This document shows, piece by piece, positions 31,601 to 46,600 of a stretch of 64,000 nt of DNA. Each line of letters begins with the position of its first letter. The first letter of the stretch is position 1. The notes beneath the pieces were generated by a model that was not told the DNA's origin, ran no database searches, and was given only the letters and a program-made list of their open reading frames with translations. The stretch covers positions 27,926,859-27,990,858 of the forward strand of contig JASEVX010000007.1 in the NCBI GenBank assembly GCA_031761405.1. Direction: 5' to 3'. A program made the translations under genes and the position numbers. The DNA is from Serripes groenlandicus. Lineage: Eukaryota > Mollusca > Bivalvia > Cardiida > Cardiidae.

Positions 31601-34600
31601 TGATCGCCTTTTGTCCGGCGTCCGTCGTGCGTCGTCCGTCAACTTCTTCTCCTCAGTAACCAGTGGGTCAATTTGGATGAAACTTCACAGAAAGCATCCT
31701 CTCAATGACCTCACCAGAATTCCTTCAAATTTTTGGGATCCATGCAAAATTCTGGTTTCCATGGCAACGAAACGAAAAAAACTTTCAAAATTCTTCTTCT
31801 CCCAAACTGCTTGGCAGATTTTCAAATAATTTTGTAGAAATGTTCCTTGGATGACCCTCTATCAGATTCCTTCAAGCCGTGTTGATTGGTAGAAAAACAT
31901 GGCCGCCAGGGGGGGGGCGGGGCTATTTTGCCTTATATGGCTATAGTTAAAACTTAAAAAATCTTCTCCTCCGAAAGTGTCAGGCCGATTTTCAAATAAT
32001 TTCGTAGAAATGTTCCTTGGGTGACCCTCTATCAGATTCCTTCAAGCCATGTTGATTGGTCGAAAAACATGGCCGCCAGGGGGGGGGCGTGCTATTTTGC
32101 CTTATATGGCTATAGTGCAAACTTAAAAAATCTTCTCCACCAGAAGTGTCAGGTCGATTTTCAAATAATTTTGTAGAAATGTTCCTTGGGTGATCCTCTA
32201 TCAGATTCCTTCAAGCCATGTTGATTGGTCAAAAAACATGAACGCCAGGGGACGGGGCTATTTTGCCTTTTATGGCTATAGTGAAAACTTAAAAAATCTT
32301 CTCCTCCATAAGTGTCAGGCCGATTTTCAAATAATTTTGTAGAAATGTTCCTTGGGTGACCCTCTATCTGATTCCTTCAAGCAATGTTGATTGGTCGAAA
32401 AACATGGCCGCCAGGGGGCGGGGGCTATTTCGCCTTATATGGCCAAAGTGAAAACTTAAAAAATCTTCAACATCTTCTCCTCAGGAACCAGTGGGTCAAT
32501 TGGGATGAAACTTCACAGAAAGCATCCTCTCAATGACCTCAACAGAATTCCTTCAAATTTTTGGGATCCATGCAGAATTCTGGTTTCCATGGCAACGAAA
32601 CGAAAAAAACTTCAAAATTCTTCATCTCCCAAACTGCTTGGCAGATTTTCAAATAATTTTGTAGAAATGTTCCTTGGATGACCCTCTACCAGATTCCTCC
32701 AAGCCATGTTGATTGGTCGAAAAACACGGCCGCCAGGGGGGGGGGGGGGGGGGGGCGGGGCTATTTTGCCTTATATGGCTATAGTGCAAACTTAAAAAAT
32801 CTTCTCCTCCAAAAGTGTCAGCCTGATTTTCAAATAATTTTGTAGAAATGTTCCTTGGATGACCCACTTTCAGATTCCTTCAAGCCATGTTGATTGGTCA
32901 AAAAACATGGCCGCCAGTGGGCAGGGCTATTTTGCATTATATGGCTATAGTGAAAACTTAAAAAATCTTCTCCTCCAAAAGTATCTGGCCGATTTTCAAA
33001 TAATTTTGTAGAAATGTTCCTAGGATGACCCTCTATCAGATTCCTTCAAGCCAAGTTGATTGGTCGGAAACTATGGCTGCCAGGGGGGCTTATATAGCTA
33101 AAGTGAAAAAAAAAAAAATTAATCAGGTGAGCGATTCAAGGGCCATCATGGCCCTCTTGTATAGTATATGAAATAATAAATCAAGATTACGGACATTTTT
33201 GACATTCTAAATTCCATATTAACCACATAAACCTATGAAGTTGGTACATGTGTTTCCTTTATTGACATATTTTTATGCCCCCCCGGAATCTCTGATTCGG
33301 GGGGCATATAGTTTTTGGCCTGTCTGTCTGTCTGCACGTTGATTGGTTGGTCTGTCTGTCTGTCTGTCTGCACAAAAAAAACTTTAACCTTGACCACTAC
33401 TTTTGAACCATAACAGATACGATATTTCACATGTGTATTCCTTGTGACATGACCTTTCTGTCAGTACCAAAATTTTTGACCTTGCGACCTTGACCTTTGA
33501 CCTAGATGTAGTTTTGGCCTGTCTGCACGAAAAAAACTTTAACCTTGACCACTACTTTTGAACCATAACAGGTACGGCTACCATATTTCACATGTGTATT
33601 CCTTGTGACATTACCTTTCTGTCAGTACCAAAATGTTTGACCTTGCGACCTTGACCTTTGACCTAGATGTTGCCATTCTCAAAAAAAACTTTAACCTTGG
33701 CCATTACTTTTGAACCATAACAGGTACGGCTACAATATTTCACATGTGTATTCCTTGTGACATTACCTTTCTGTCAGTACCAACATTTTTGACCTTGCGA
33801 CCTTGACCTTTGACCTAGATGAAGTTTTTGGCCTGTCTGCACGAAAAAAACTTTAACCTTGACCACTTCTTTTGAACCATAACAGGTACGGCTACAATAT
33901 TTCACATGTGTATTCCTTGTGACATTACCTTTCTGTCAGTACAAAAATGTTTGACCTTTGACCTAGATGTTGCCATTCTCGAAAAAAACTTTAACCTTGG
34001 CCATTACTTTTGAACCATAACAGGTACGGCTACCATATTTCACATGTGTATTCCTTGTGACATGACCTTTCTGTCAGTACCAACATTTTTGACCTTGCGA
34101 CCTTGACCACCTTTGACCTAGATGTTGCCATTCTCGAAAAAAAACTTCAACCTTGGCCATTACTTTTGAACCATAACAGGTACGGCTACCATATTTCACA
34201 TGTGTATTCCTTGTGACATGACCTTTCTGTCAGTACCAACATTTTTGACCTTGCGACCTTGACCTTTGACCTAGATGTTGCCATTCTCGAAAAAAACTTT
34301 AACCTTTGCCATTACTTTTGAACCATAACAGATACGGATACCATATTTCACATGTGTATTCCTTGTGACATGACCTTTCTGTCAGTACCAAACATTTTTG
34401 ACCTTGCGACCTTGACCTTTGACCTAGATGTTGCCATTCTCAATTTTTTATTTTTAACCTTCCCCACTTCTTTTGAACCATAACAGGTAAGGCTACCATA
34501 TTTCGCATGTGTATACCTTGTGACATGACCTTTCTGTCAGTACCAAAATTTTTCACCTTGCGAACTTGACCTTTGACCTAGATGTTGCCATTCTCGAAAA

Positions 34601-37600
34601 AAACTTTAACCTTGACCACTACTTTTGAACCATAACAGGTACGGCTACCATATTTCACATGTGTATTCCTTGTGACATGACCTTTCTGTCAGTACCAACA
34701 TTTGTGACCTGGCGACCTTGACCTTTGACCTAGATGTTGCCATGGGGGGCATCAGTGTTTCACAAACACATCTTGTTTTTAATTTGCCTGTGGCTGAGCT
34801 ATTAAAAGTTTGTATATTAGTTCTACAACAGTATATTTCAAGCTGTTTCTTATTTAAAATTGATATGAGATAACTTTATTACTAATAATACATATTTAAA
34901 GTCAATAATGTATTAACAGGAAATGCAACAGAATTCAACTATTGATATCAATCTTATCTTACTAGCTACTTTTCAGGTTATTCCAAATCAAAAATGTTTG
35001 AACAAGAGAATACCTAGTACTTGTACTACAAACAATGTTTTGGGATTACAGATATATTGCCATTAAGTTAATCTGTATATATATATTCATCTTTTTGTAA
35101 TAGCATTTAAAGTCAGTTCTTTGACAGAAAAGTTAACCATATCCTTCATACAAAAAATCTGCAGCAAATGACTTTGAAAACATGTATTCAAAAATATGAA
35201 TAGAATTTAAAATATTGTTGCAAAAGGAGAAATTTATCTTTATAATAATATTTTCAAAAGTCGTCTGCTGCAGAGGTGTCAGAAAGCGTCTATAACTGCC
35301 TTCCTTCAGTCATCGACTCTGTTATATTACGCTAACCAGAGCTGTAGAAAAGGGTTGCTTTTTCTATCCTTAATCTATTGTACAACTCATAAACCCTATG
35401 TTGTAGGTACTCAAAAGAATCATCGCTGTGAGACATTTATTTTGAGAACCAACACCATTTGACCCCACTAATGGAAAGAGATACAAGGTCGTTTTTGTGA
35501 AAAGTGTACATCTAGTCAACACTGTTAACATTTACTTGTTAGAAGTTTCTGTCAACTTGTGTAGAATTTGGTTTGACAAAGAATATGAACATGACTCCCA
35601 AATCCATTTCTTAACCCTTTCCCTCATACGACAATTCTGCAGCCAGACGGCTTTGAACATATTTTGTCAAAAAATAGAAAATCTCTATAATTGAATGGAT
35701 AACCTATGACTTAAAGTGGAAAACATTGTGTCAAAAGGAGAAATTGCTCGTATTGAGCAATTTCTTCTTTTGTCACTATGTTTTCAAAAAGTCTGCTGCA
35801 GAGGCGTCAGAAAGCGTCTATATGAGGGAAAGGGTTAAACATGTATCTTTTGCATGGACAGGGTCGTACAGTTTATTTAATTTGAACAGTTTATTTAACT
35901 CATTCCCACATACAGACACTATTTGACACCTGCTGCAGACGACTTTTGAAAACTCTGTGACAAAAGGAGATATTGCTCTAAACAAGCAATTTCTCCTTTA
36001 GCCAATTGTTTTCAACTCTTTTTATTAATGAAAACCTTATTTATTTATATTTTTCCAGTTGTTGTCAATATATTTTTAAAGTCGTCTGCTGCAGATTTGT
36101 TATATGTGGGAAAGTGTTAAAAACTAGGAGAGATGTTTTCTTCTTCTTATCTGGTCCTTTAGGCTTTATGGAATCATTTGATTTTAATTTTATAAAGAAA
36201 TATAATTTAATTCATCTACAGATGATCCCGAATTCCTGTGCCACACATGCCCTTCTTAGTGTGCTGTTGAATTGTGAAAAAGTCAACCTTGGAGATACAT
36301 TATCGAAACTGAAATCCTACTGCAAGAATATGAACCCAGAGGTATTGTTGTTTTTATGATGTATGTCACATATCCAAGCAAACGAATTTGAGGTAGAAGT
36401 ATCTGGGCTATTTTGCCTTTTATGGCTATAGTGAAAACTTAGAAAATCTTCTTCTCCGAAAGTGTCAGGCTGATTTTCAAATAATTTTGTAGAAATGTTC
36501 CTTGGATGACCCTCTATCAGATTCCTTCAAGACATGTTGATTGGTTGAAAAACATGGCCGCCAGCGGGGCGGGGCTATTTTGCCTTATATGGCTATAGTG
36601 AAAACTTAAAAAATCTTCTTCTCCGAAAGTGTCTGGCTGATTTTTAAATAATTTTGTAGAAATGTTCCTTGGATGACCGTCTATCAAATTCCTTCAAGCC
36701 ATGTTGATTGGTCAAAAAACATGGCCACCAGGGGGCGGGGCTATTTTGCATTATATGGCTATAGTGAAACCTAAAACAATCATGGCCCTCTTGTTTAAGT
36801 AGACTGAACAGATTATCTAGTAAATTAGACTGATTTGTAGGGTAAACACATATCAAGAACTATATTTGATTGCTTATTCAAAGAATGATAGACGAATGAT
36901 ATTTAGAACATTTTATGGTTTTAGTTTATTTTCTTTACAGTGCATGCAGATATTTGGTAAATGTTAATTGAAAAGAACAAATTTAATTTTGTAACAGATT
37001 TTAAGCAGAAATATCGCACATTTTAGGTTTTGGATGCACAATGGGCTATATATGTTGTTATGTTGATATATATCTCTAATTATACCCCCAAAAAACAAAG
37101 GTTTGGGGGGGGTATATAGGAGTCACTGTGTCGGTCGGTCGGTTGGAAGCCATATTTTGTCCGGACCATATCTTAACAATTCAACATAGGATTTGAACGA
37201 AACTTCATAGGATGATACAACACATTGAGAGGAAGTGCGGTGTATAGGAACCATAACTCTATTTTATCTAAATACAGAGTTATTGCCCTTTGTTACTTTT
37301 TCTTATTCGTAGAGTCTTGTCCGGAGCATAACTTTAAAACTAATTGTTGGAATTTAATAAAACTTCATAGGATGATACAACACATTGAGAGGAAGTGCAG
37401 TGTACAGGAACCATAACTCTATTTAATCTAAATACAGAGTTAACACCCTTTGTTACTTTTTCTTGTACGGAGAATTACTTAATAACTAACGGATGGAATC
37501 TAATAAAACTGCATACAATGGTAGAGCATTATCAGAGGAAGTGCAGTGTACAAGAACCATAACTCTAATTTACATAATTACAGAGTTATTGCCCTTTGTT

Positions 37601-40600
37601 ACTTTTTCTTATTCGTAGAGTCTTGTCCAGAGCATAACTTTAAAACAAATTGTTGGAATTTAATAAAACTTCATAGGATGATACAACACATTGAGAGGAA
37701 GTGCGGTGTACAGGAACCATAACTCTATTTTATCTAAATACAGAGTTATTGCCCTTTGTTACTCTTTCTTGTCCGTAGAATTACTTAATAACTAATAGAT
37801 GGAATCTAATTAAACTACATATAATGGTAGAGCATAATCAGAGGAAGTGCAGTGTACAAGAAACATAACTCTACTTTACATAATTACAGAGTTATTGCCC
37901 TTTGTTACTTTTTCATATTTGTAGAGTCTTGTCCGGAGCATAACTTTAAAACTAATTGTTGGAATTTAATACAACTTCATAGGATGATACAACACATTGA
38001 GAGGAAGTGCAGTGTACAGAAACCATAACTCTATTTAATCTAAATACAGAGTTATTGCCCTTTGTTACTTTTTCTTGTCCGGAGAATTTCTTAATAACTA
38101 ACAGATGGAATCTAATAAAACTGCATACAATGGTAGATCATAATCAGAGGAAGTTCAGTGTACAAGAACCATAACTCTAATTTACATAATTACAGAGTTA
38201 TTGCCCTTTGTTACTTTTTCTTGTTTTACAGAGTTATGGCCCTTTTACTTATTAAGTTGTTGGTCATATTTTGTCCGAAGCCATATTTTGTCCGGCCTAT
38301 TTCTTACAAACCACTGGGTGGAATTCAATAACATTTTACATGAAGCTTCTATACCAAGAGGAGATGTGCATATCATACAGATTTTACAATTGCATGTTAC
38401 TTAACAGAGTTATGGCCCTTTTGTTGGTCAGTCGGAAGCCATATTTTGAGTCAAGGTGCTGTTTTGGGGGTATTTATCACCTTCAGTGATATTTCTAGTT
38501 TATTTTCTCCCCACTCAATATAAAATTGGGGTCTTTTTCATTCTTTTGATAAAATGTAGTTACTCTTAAACTAATGAAGTATGTTGATTTGTTTCTTCTT
38601 TGATTTTTAAGACTAAAGGCTATGCCATTGCCAACATGCCAGAATTGGCTAAAGCCCACAACAGTCATGCCAGGTAAGACTTGTTTCAAAATATATTCTT
38701 TTTTAAATATTATAAGATATTGACCTCTTTTGAGTTTATAGGTATATCTCTTATAAAAAATATAAACATCCAAAAAATACTGTTCATTATAAGATGTCTA
38801 TTTTAAGGTCATAACTTTTTTATGTAATTTCATGACTTATTAAAATACAGATGGGCATTTGAATCCCCTTGTAATGCTTTTGTAAATTTTTACATCTCTC
38901 AAGTTTTGTTTTTTACATGCAGGAAAGAACCTTCCCACTTACCAGAAAAACAACAAGGCATGACTGTAAGAACAATGGAAGCATTTCACTTTGTCAGTTA
39001 TGTTCCAATTAATGGTCGACTGTTTGAGCTGGATGGATTAAAGCGATGCCCCATTGATCACGGTAAATCTTTTGTTGTCTACCTTACCCGTAATACCCAT
39101 GTACGCCAAACCTGTAGCCGCGAACTTAAAAAAAAATCATGGAAAAATCTCTGTTGTTGAAAGTATTATTATTAATTAAAATTGAAAACATTGTGTTAAA
39201 AGGCAAAGTTTACAGTATGAGCAATTTCTCCTTTTACCAGAATCTTTGCAGATTCATGAAAATGCATCTGCCTGTTCAAAAATGCTAAAGAGATATGAAA
39301 AGATTCAGACAATTGTTTTGAAAAACATCTCAGCCAAATATTGAAAACCTATAAATAAAAGCAATTTGTTTTATTATTATCATCTTCATAAAAGTCATCA
39401 GTCATGGAGGCTTCAGAAACCGTTTGTATGTGTGAGAAGGTTACTCCGGTTACTCTGTCTGAATGGATTTACCCTATCCCATATAAGTCTGCAGCAGACG
39501 ACCTTGAAATTATGAAGTCAAAAATATAGAAAATCTCTATAGATGATAGTATTATTACAAAAATATAGAAAATCTCTATAGATGATAGTATTATTACAAA
39601 AATATAGAAAATCTCTATAGATGATAGTATTATTACAAAAATATAGAAAATCTCTATAGATGATAGTATTATTACAAAAATATAGAAAATCTCTATAGAT
39701 GATAGTATTATTACAAAAATATAGAAAATCTCTATAGATGATAGTATTATTACAAAAATATAGAAAATCTCTATAGATGATAGTATTATTACAAAAATAT
39801 AGAAAATCTCTATAGATGATAGTATTATTACAAAAATATAGAAAATCTCTATAGATGATAGTATTATTACAAAAATATAGAAAATCTCTATAGATGATAG
39901 TATTATTATAGAATCGAGTGGAAATCATTGTGGCCAAAAGAGAAAATGATTACTATGAGCAATTTCTCCTTTTGCTACAAGGATTTCAAAAGTCGTCTGC
40001 TGCAGAGGCGTCAGAAAGCGCCTATATGTGGGAGAAGTTATACGAAGTTTCCGAACTGCTTACTTATATGTTTCAGGTCCATGGGACACCAATGAAGATT
40101 GGACAGAAAAGTTCAGAAGGGTGATTTCAGAAAGACTTGGCATGGCAACAGGAGGGTATGTAAAAAGATTATGTTCTTAAAACAGGAAATGATATCTATC
40201 TGGCCAATGCAATGGAATTTTGGATACTCAGTCATTTATTAATGATTTTTTGTTTTCTAATGATTCTCTATAATCTACTACATTAACTGTTTAATCGTAT
40301 TATTTAAGTTTAATTTCTTTAAAATTGAGAGTTATGGTTTTTTAAATCAGACATTCAACATATTAAAACAGTTCAATGGTAATTTTTCATTTTATTTGAA
40401 TGTCATGAAAGAGAGAATATCTGCAGTCATCAGGAATAAAAAATGAAGCAAAAAATCTTTTACCTATTCCCTGTTTGTTTTGAAATTTTGAATTCTTTCT
40501 TCATTTATTTTATAAAATTTCACTATGTTTAAATTCTTATAAATAGGTAATGGATTTGTAGATTGAAGAGACACTGTCGGTTGAATATTTTCATCGTTAA

Positions 40601-43600
40601 ATATTCAAGGAATAATAAAGCAGAGAAATTGAAAAAATAGCAATAATGTATTTTCTACAAATTTTGCTTTTCACTTTTCAATGGCACACCATAAACAACA
40701 TTCTCTCATGCTCATATATAAAGAAAATGTTTCATGAAAATGACGAACAACTAACTTGATTGTAAATTAAGATGTATTTTACACTTGCATTACTGATCAT
40801 CGCCTATTCGGGGTCAGTGAGGCATATATTTACATTTAATTCTTGTTATAAAGAGGGATCAACTTTTATACTTTAACCCTTCCCTCATATAGACGCTTTC
40901 TGACAGCAGACAGCAGACAGCTTTTTGAAAACATAGTGACAAAAGAAGAAATTGCTCAAAACGAGCAATTTCTCCTTTAGCCACAATGTTTTCCTCTTTT
41001 AGTCATAGGTTATCTATTCAATTATAGAGATTTTCTATTTTTTGACAAAATATGTTCAAAGTCTTCTGCTGCAGAATTGTCGTATGAGGGAAAGGGTTAA
41101 GAAACAAAATGTAACAAATAAACATTCTGACACCTGTCCACTAAGTAATCAACAAGTTCTTTATTGTAGTGAGCCATATCACGATATCCGGTACAACCTG
41201 ATGGCTGTCGTTCCCGATAAAGTTAGTCTGTTTGAACATAAACTCAGTACACTAAAAACAAACAGACAAATAGTATTGGATGCTCTTCAGCAGGTATAAA
41301 GCTGTTATATATGTCAGCCTATTGATTTTTAGATCACTTGAGTTATTGGGATCTCCTATTGTCTGGCGTCCGTGTGCATCAACATCTTCTCCTATGTGGC
41401 CAGTGGGTCAATTGGGATGAAACTTCATGAAGCATCCTCTCAATGAGCTTTCCAAAATTCCTTGAAATTGTTTTTGATCCATGCAGAATTTCTGGTATCC
41501 ATGGCAAACGAAAGCAAAAACGAAAATATTCTCCCAAACCAGTTGGCCGATATTCAAACAATTTTGTAGAAATGTTCCTTGAGTAACCCTCTATCAAATT
41601 CCTTCAAGCCATGTTGATTGATCAAAAATCTTCTCCAAAGATATCTGACCGATTTCCAAATAATTTGATAGAAATGTTCGTTGATTGACCATCTATCAGA
41701 TGCCTTCAAGCTATGTTGATTGATCAAAAAATGTAGCTGTCAGGTTTGGGGCTGTTTTGCCATATATGGCTAAAGTGAAATATTCTTCTCTGAAACTATC
41801 ATACTGATTTCCAAATAATAGTAATAATGTTGAAAGAATGTACCTTGGGTAACCCTCTATCAGATTCCTTCAGGCCATGTTGATAAACATGGCCATCAAG
41901 GCTGGGGTGTTTGCCTTATAAGGCTAAAGTGAAAACTTTAAAATAATTTTTGTACCCTCTATGACCCATGTTTATTATTAGAAAAAGACTTATTGTGGTT
42001 GGAATGACCAATCACATTGCATTACTCGGGTGAGCACTCCAGGACCATCATGTTTTAACCCTTTCCCACATACAACAAATCTACAGCAGACAACTTTAAA
42101 AATGGTTGAGGAAAAGTGCAGAAAACCACTATGACAGTTTCATTTAAAATAGAGTTATTATGAGCAATTTCTCCTTTTGTCAAAGTGCTTTCAAAGGTCA
42201 TCTGCTGCAGATGCTTCAGCAAACGTCTGCATATATGGGAAAGGGTTTAACAATTTGTTTGGGTTTAACTATTCCCCAGTCATTAGTATTGAAATTCCAG
42301 ACTACGCAAAATGTATTTGTTAAAGTTAAATATCGAAGTCATAAAAGCAAACTTTATTTTATATTAGTAGTAAACAATGTAGAATGAGATAAGATTGCAC
42401 AATGATCTAAGTCTTTATTGTTTTCAATCATAGTCTAAAGTCATAGAAACGTTGTGTAAAGTTGCGCTAGATAGGATAAGGATTAAATTTTTATTAACAT
42501 GTGTGAAACTCTTTCTCTGAAAATCCTCTTAAGGTATAAATTTGAATACTACTTGAGTGTTTCATTTTTTCAGAACATTGTCTGTTAACCTATTCCCTCA
42601 TACAAACGCTTTCTGACACATCTGCAGCAAAATACTTTTTAAAACATCGCGACAAAAAGAGTAATTGCTCAAAACTCTTTTCAATAAATAATCCTGTTAT
42701 TAAAAAAAAAAAACATATAATTATTGTCTTGACATTTTCAGTCGTTTGCTGTAGATTTTTTGTATGTGGGAAAGGGTTAACAATAAAATATCTTAAAGAA
42801 TAATGATATTTTCTTTTAGATGATGAAAGGATCATATCCTAGTCCATCTGCTGGTGAAAAGAATGAAGCCATTCCTCATTCACAGATAGGCTTTATGAAA
42901 TCTTCAGGAAGCCAATCAACAGTACAAGAAACTGTCAATACTCAAAACGATAGTAATCTCAGTTTTGCGTCAGATAGAGGTCTGACTAAGATGAAAGATG
43001 AATTACCTATGGATGTTGATATGAACACTTCATCTGTTGTCAATAAGCATAAAGTTGTGATTCGAATTGAAGACCCCTATGTTTGTGTGAATGTGAAAGA
43101 GGAGGTTATTGACACAGAATTCGATGAAAATCGCGGCAAAATGGACACAACTTTACAAGACAATGATAAAAAACAAGATCAAAACCCTCAAAAACTAAAC
43201 ATCAAGTCAAACACTGTGAGTTCTAGTCAAACAAATTGTGCTGTGTCCGTGGCTTCAGATGTCACAAAGCCTCTGACAATTGAGACAAATGTTTACACAT
43301 CCCCTGGTCCAAGTAGCGAAAGTACAGACACCGCTTCAGAAGTTGGAAGCGGATTTAGCTCCCCGGGTAGCGCATTTGACACATCGGCCCAGAACAGTCC
43401 TAACCAAGGTAATTATGACATTCATTGATTATTTGATAATTGTTATTAATACTTAAAATTTATGGTCAGAGTCATAGGCTGTTCTGAGAAACACGAGGCA
43501 TCAACCCTTTCCCAAATAGAACGAACATCAACAGATGGCTTTGAAAACATCAAGGCAAAAATATTGAACATATTTATTAATGAGTGTAATTATTGAAGAA

Positions 43601-46600
43601 AGGTAAAAGTAGTGTGACTAAAGGAGACATTACTTTGTTTTTTCTTCTATTGATGTCTTCAATAGTAAAAGCTTATTGTCATCTCTATCAGGGGAAAGCT
43701 TAAACAAAAGAAGTGCAGTGCAACCCTCTGGAGCAACATCTAAGGGAGGCAAATAAAATGTAGCGGTTCTAGAGAGGTGTCTCTCAGCTTTAAACTTTTC
43801 ATTGATAGAAACATACATATATTTTGACACATGAATGAGATCACTATGGAAAATATTCTTCGAAATTGAGAAGGTAAGCAGTTGCCTCGAAAGGGTGTTG
43901 TGTGGAGTGCAGGTGTGAGAAAGCCAGATAACACATGCAAGATGAACATCTTGTTGTGATATAACAGAAAAACCATTATAAACAGCAATAAACCTTTATC
44001 AATCAATCAATTACCCAGAGTGAATTAGGTGATGTAACTGAAATACTTTTGGAAGAGACATTAAGCATCATTCAATACAAGCAAAAGCTAACATGTCAAA
44101 GTAAAAATAAAATATGTTGGGTTAAACGTTTTATATTTCTTTTTTCAGATAATAGCCCTTTGAACAGATCTGATTTGGAAGGTTCAAAATCAAAAACTAA
44201 ATTTAGCAGTCAGCAAGGTTTTAGACTAAGGGTAAGAATATTTTTAGCTCGACTTTTGAAAAAAACGAGAGCTATTGTCATGACCCTGGCGTCGGTGGCG
44301 GCGGCAGCGGCATGGTCGTCCGGTTAAGGTTTTTTGTTTAGCTCATTTTTTCTTCTTCTGTTTTCTCCCTATCAGTCGAGCGTCTGTGCCGTACGCGGTG
44401 CTCTTGTTACACTTTAGTTTGAACCCAATGAAAAATCATTGACAAACATCATTCATCTTCCACAAATAGGGTTAATTAACCCTTTCCCTCATATACAGTA
44501 CTGCTCAGGATATAGACACTTTCTGACACCTGTGCAGCAGTAACTTTTTGAAAAAATGGTTACAAAAGAAGAAATTGCTCTAAACAAGCAATTTCTCCTT
44601 TTGTCACCATGTTTTCAACTCTATGCAATTATTGTACTTTCATTTAAAGGGAGTTTCCAAAAATCAGCCTGTGCGAACAATAAGGAGTTTCCCTGTCAGT
44701 TTTGTTCTCATTCAGCAACTAATAAACCTCTAGTGAACAGTTATGATCACAAAAATATGACTACATTTACCTTGAATGCAAGTTGATTGTTATTGCTCTT
44801 GATTTCAATACCTCTGTAGGTGTTTTTACCTGTCACTTATTTACTAATTATTGTATTCCTTCAAATTGATTACAAAGTGTTTTACAAACCCTTTTCTAGT
44901 TATTGATATTCCTTTGCAGGATTTGGTAGCCCTTCTGAAAAATGTTGATAATGAAATAAAACTTTGTGAGACCAAACTTCAAGATGAACAAGAAAAGATT
45001 CGGAAGTACAAGGTATTTAGCCTTTCCTTCTTTAATTCTAAAGATAATTGTTACAAAGCTGAATTCTTTTAACAGTTTCCCACATGCAGATGCATTTTGA
45101 CAATCAGCAGGACACGTTTTTAAGTTGTTTTTAAAAAAGATGAGCTATGGTTGTCACTTGATCATTGTCGTTGGGGTGGGTTAAGTTTTGCGTTGGGGTC
45201 ACTTACATTGAAACTATCAAAGCTATAATTTTTAAACTTTGACAACTTGTTTTTCTAATACCTTTCTTCATACGGTATGCTAAAGATGTGTAGTGTGATC
45301 TGTTTTTTGGGGGTAAAAAACATGAATTCTTGTGGATTTTAAAAATTGGACATAGCTTCTTCATTTTTGTAAGATTTATTTCAAATTTTACACAAACGAT
45401 TAATAGATAATGTTCTTCAACACATCAAATGGGTTTTTAGCTCTCTTGATTTTATAAGTTTTGCATTTATGTCAATAACATGCAAACTATGAAGGCTATC
45501 ACTTTACAACTTGGAATACCTGTTCACTATGAAATGTGCAATATAATGAATGAAAAGTTTAAAAGCTGTATATACCCTATCATGTATTTTGACTGGATTA
45601 ATGACCTGTCTTAACTTAGAAAATTTAAGACACACAATATTTTTTTAACAGTGAAGATCAAGGTCACTGTTACAAATAATAGGAAAACGATAGTATATTC
45701 AATATCTTTTATAGTTACAATTGACATAATCTAACCAACTAAAGATGATCTTTAATGGGATTGTGTTTTGGGGGTCACGGGCAAGGCCACTGTTACTTAA
45801 ATAGAAAAACGTTAATATATTCAATATCTATAGTTGACATAATGTAACTAAATTATTAAGTTTGTAATGCATATAAATAAATACTTTTATTGGGATTGTG
45901 TTTGGTACTAATTGGGTAAAGGTAAATTTTTCCCCTAAAAATAGGATAATGGGGAAGTACAATTATTGCGACCAAACTTGGTGTGTAGTAATTATTTTCG
46001 AAAATCTTTTGTAGGATTGTGTTTAGGGCTCCTTAGATCAACAATCAGAGAAACAAAAATAATACTGGTGTATTTGAGAGTTACTTCACCAAATACAAAC
46101 CTATTTGGATAACATGTAGTCTGGCTCAGTAATGATTTAAATGTTTTAAAGACTTTGTTTTGTACACCGATATGTCCACTTATTTTGCAGAAACTTACAA
46201 TATTGAACTAGCCATTTTTTTCTAGATACAAGTGATACATTTGTCAATTGTATAGTGATTGGTCAACAGGCATCAATTGACTTATCTGATTTGACTGTTT
46301 ATACACAAGACTCGGCTTATGATCTTGACTTAAATATCCCCCTTATCATGTATATGAGCTAGGATTTATTTCCACATGGTAAATCATGTTTTGATACTTG
46401 CAGTTATGTCACACTATTATAATACTAAAATATTCATTTAGAATTTGAAGATTTTTTTATATTAAATAATAAAACAGTAGAAGGATAAAATCATACAAGT
46501 GTCTAGCACCCGGTGCTCTTGTAGAAAAGTAAGAAATTGCCAGTGTTTATAACTATTTAATAATTATACCTTCATTTATAAGGATTTTCATGGGTTTTTT

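Noticed and set aside
39518..39937. 139-codon minus-strand ORF of 13-residue repeats, superficially a repeat protein or CRISPR-like array
   Set aside because: It is a direct minisatellite of 39-bp units without spacers, inside a MITE. The open frame is a consequence of the unit length being a multiple of three.
43740..44006. 88-codon hydrophobic minus-strand ORF in BAP1 intron 10
   Set aside because: Lies in repeat-like DNA, has no recognisable domain and overlaps another unrelated ORF.
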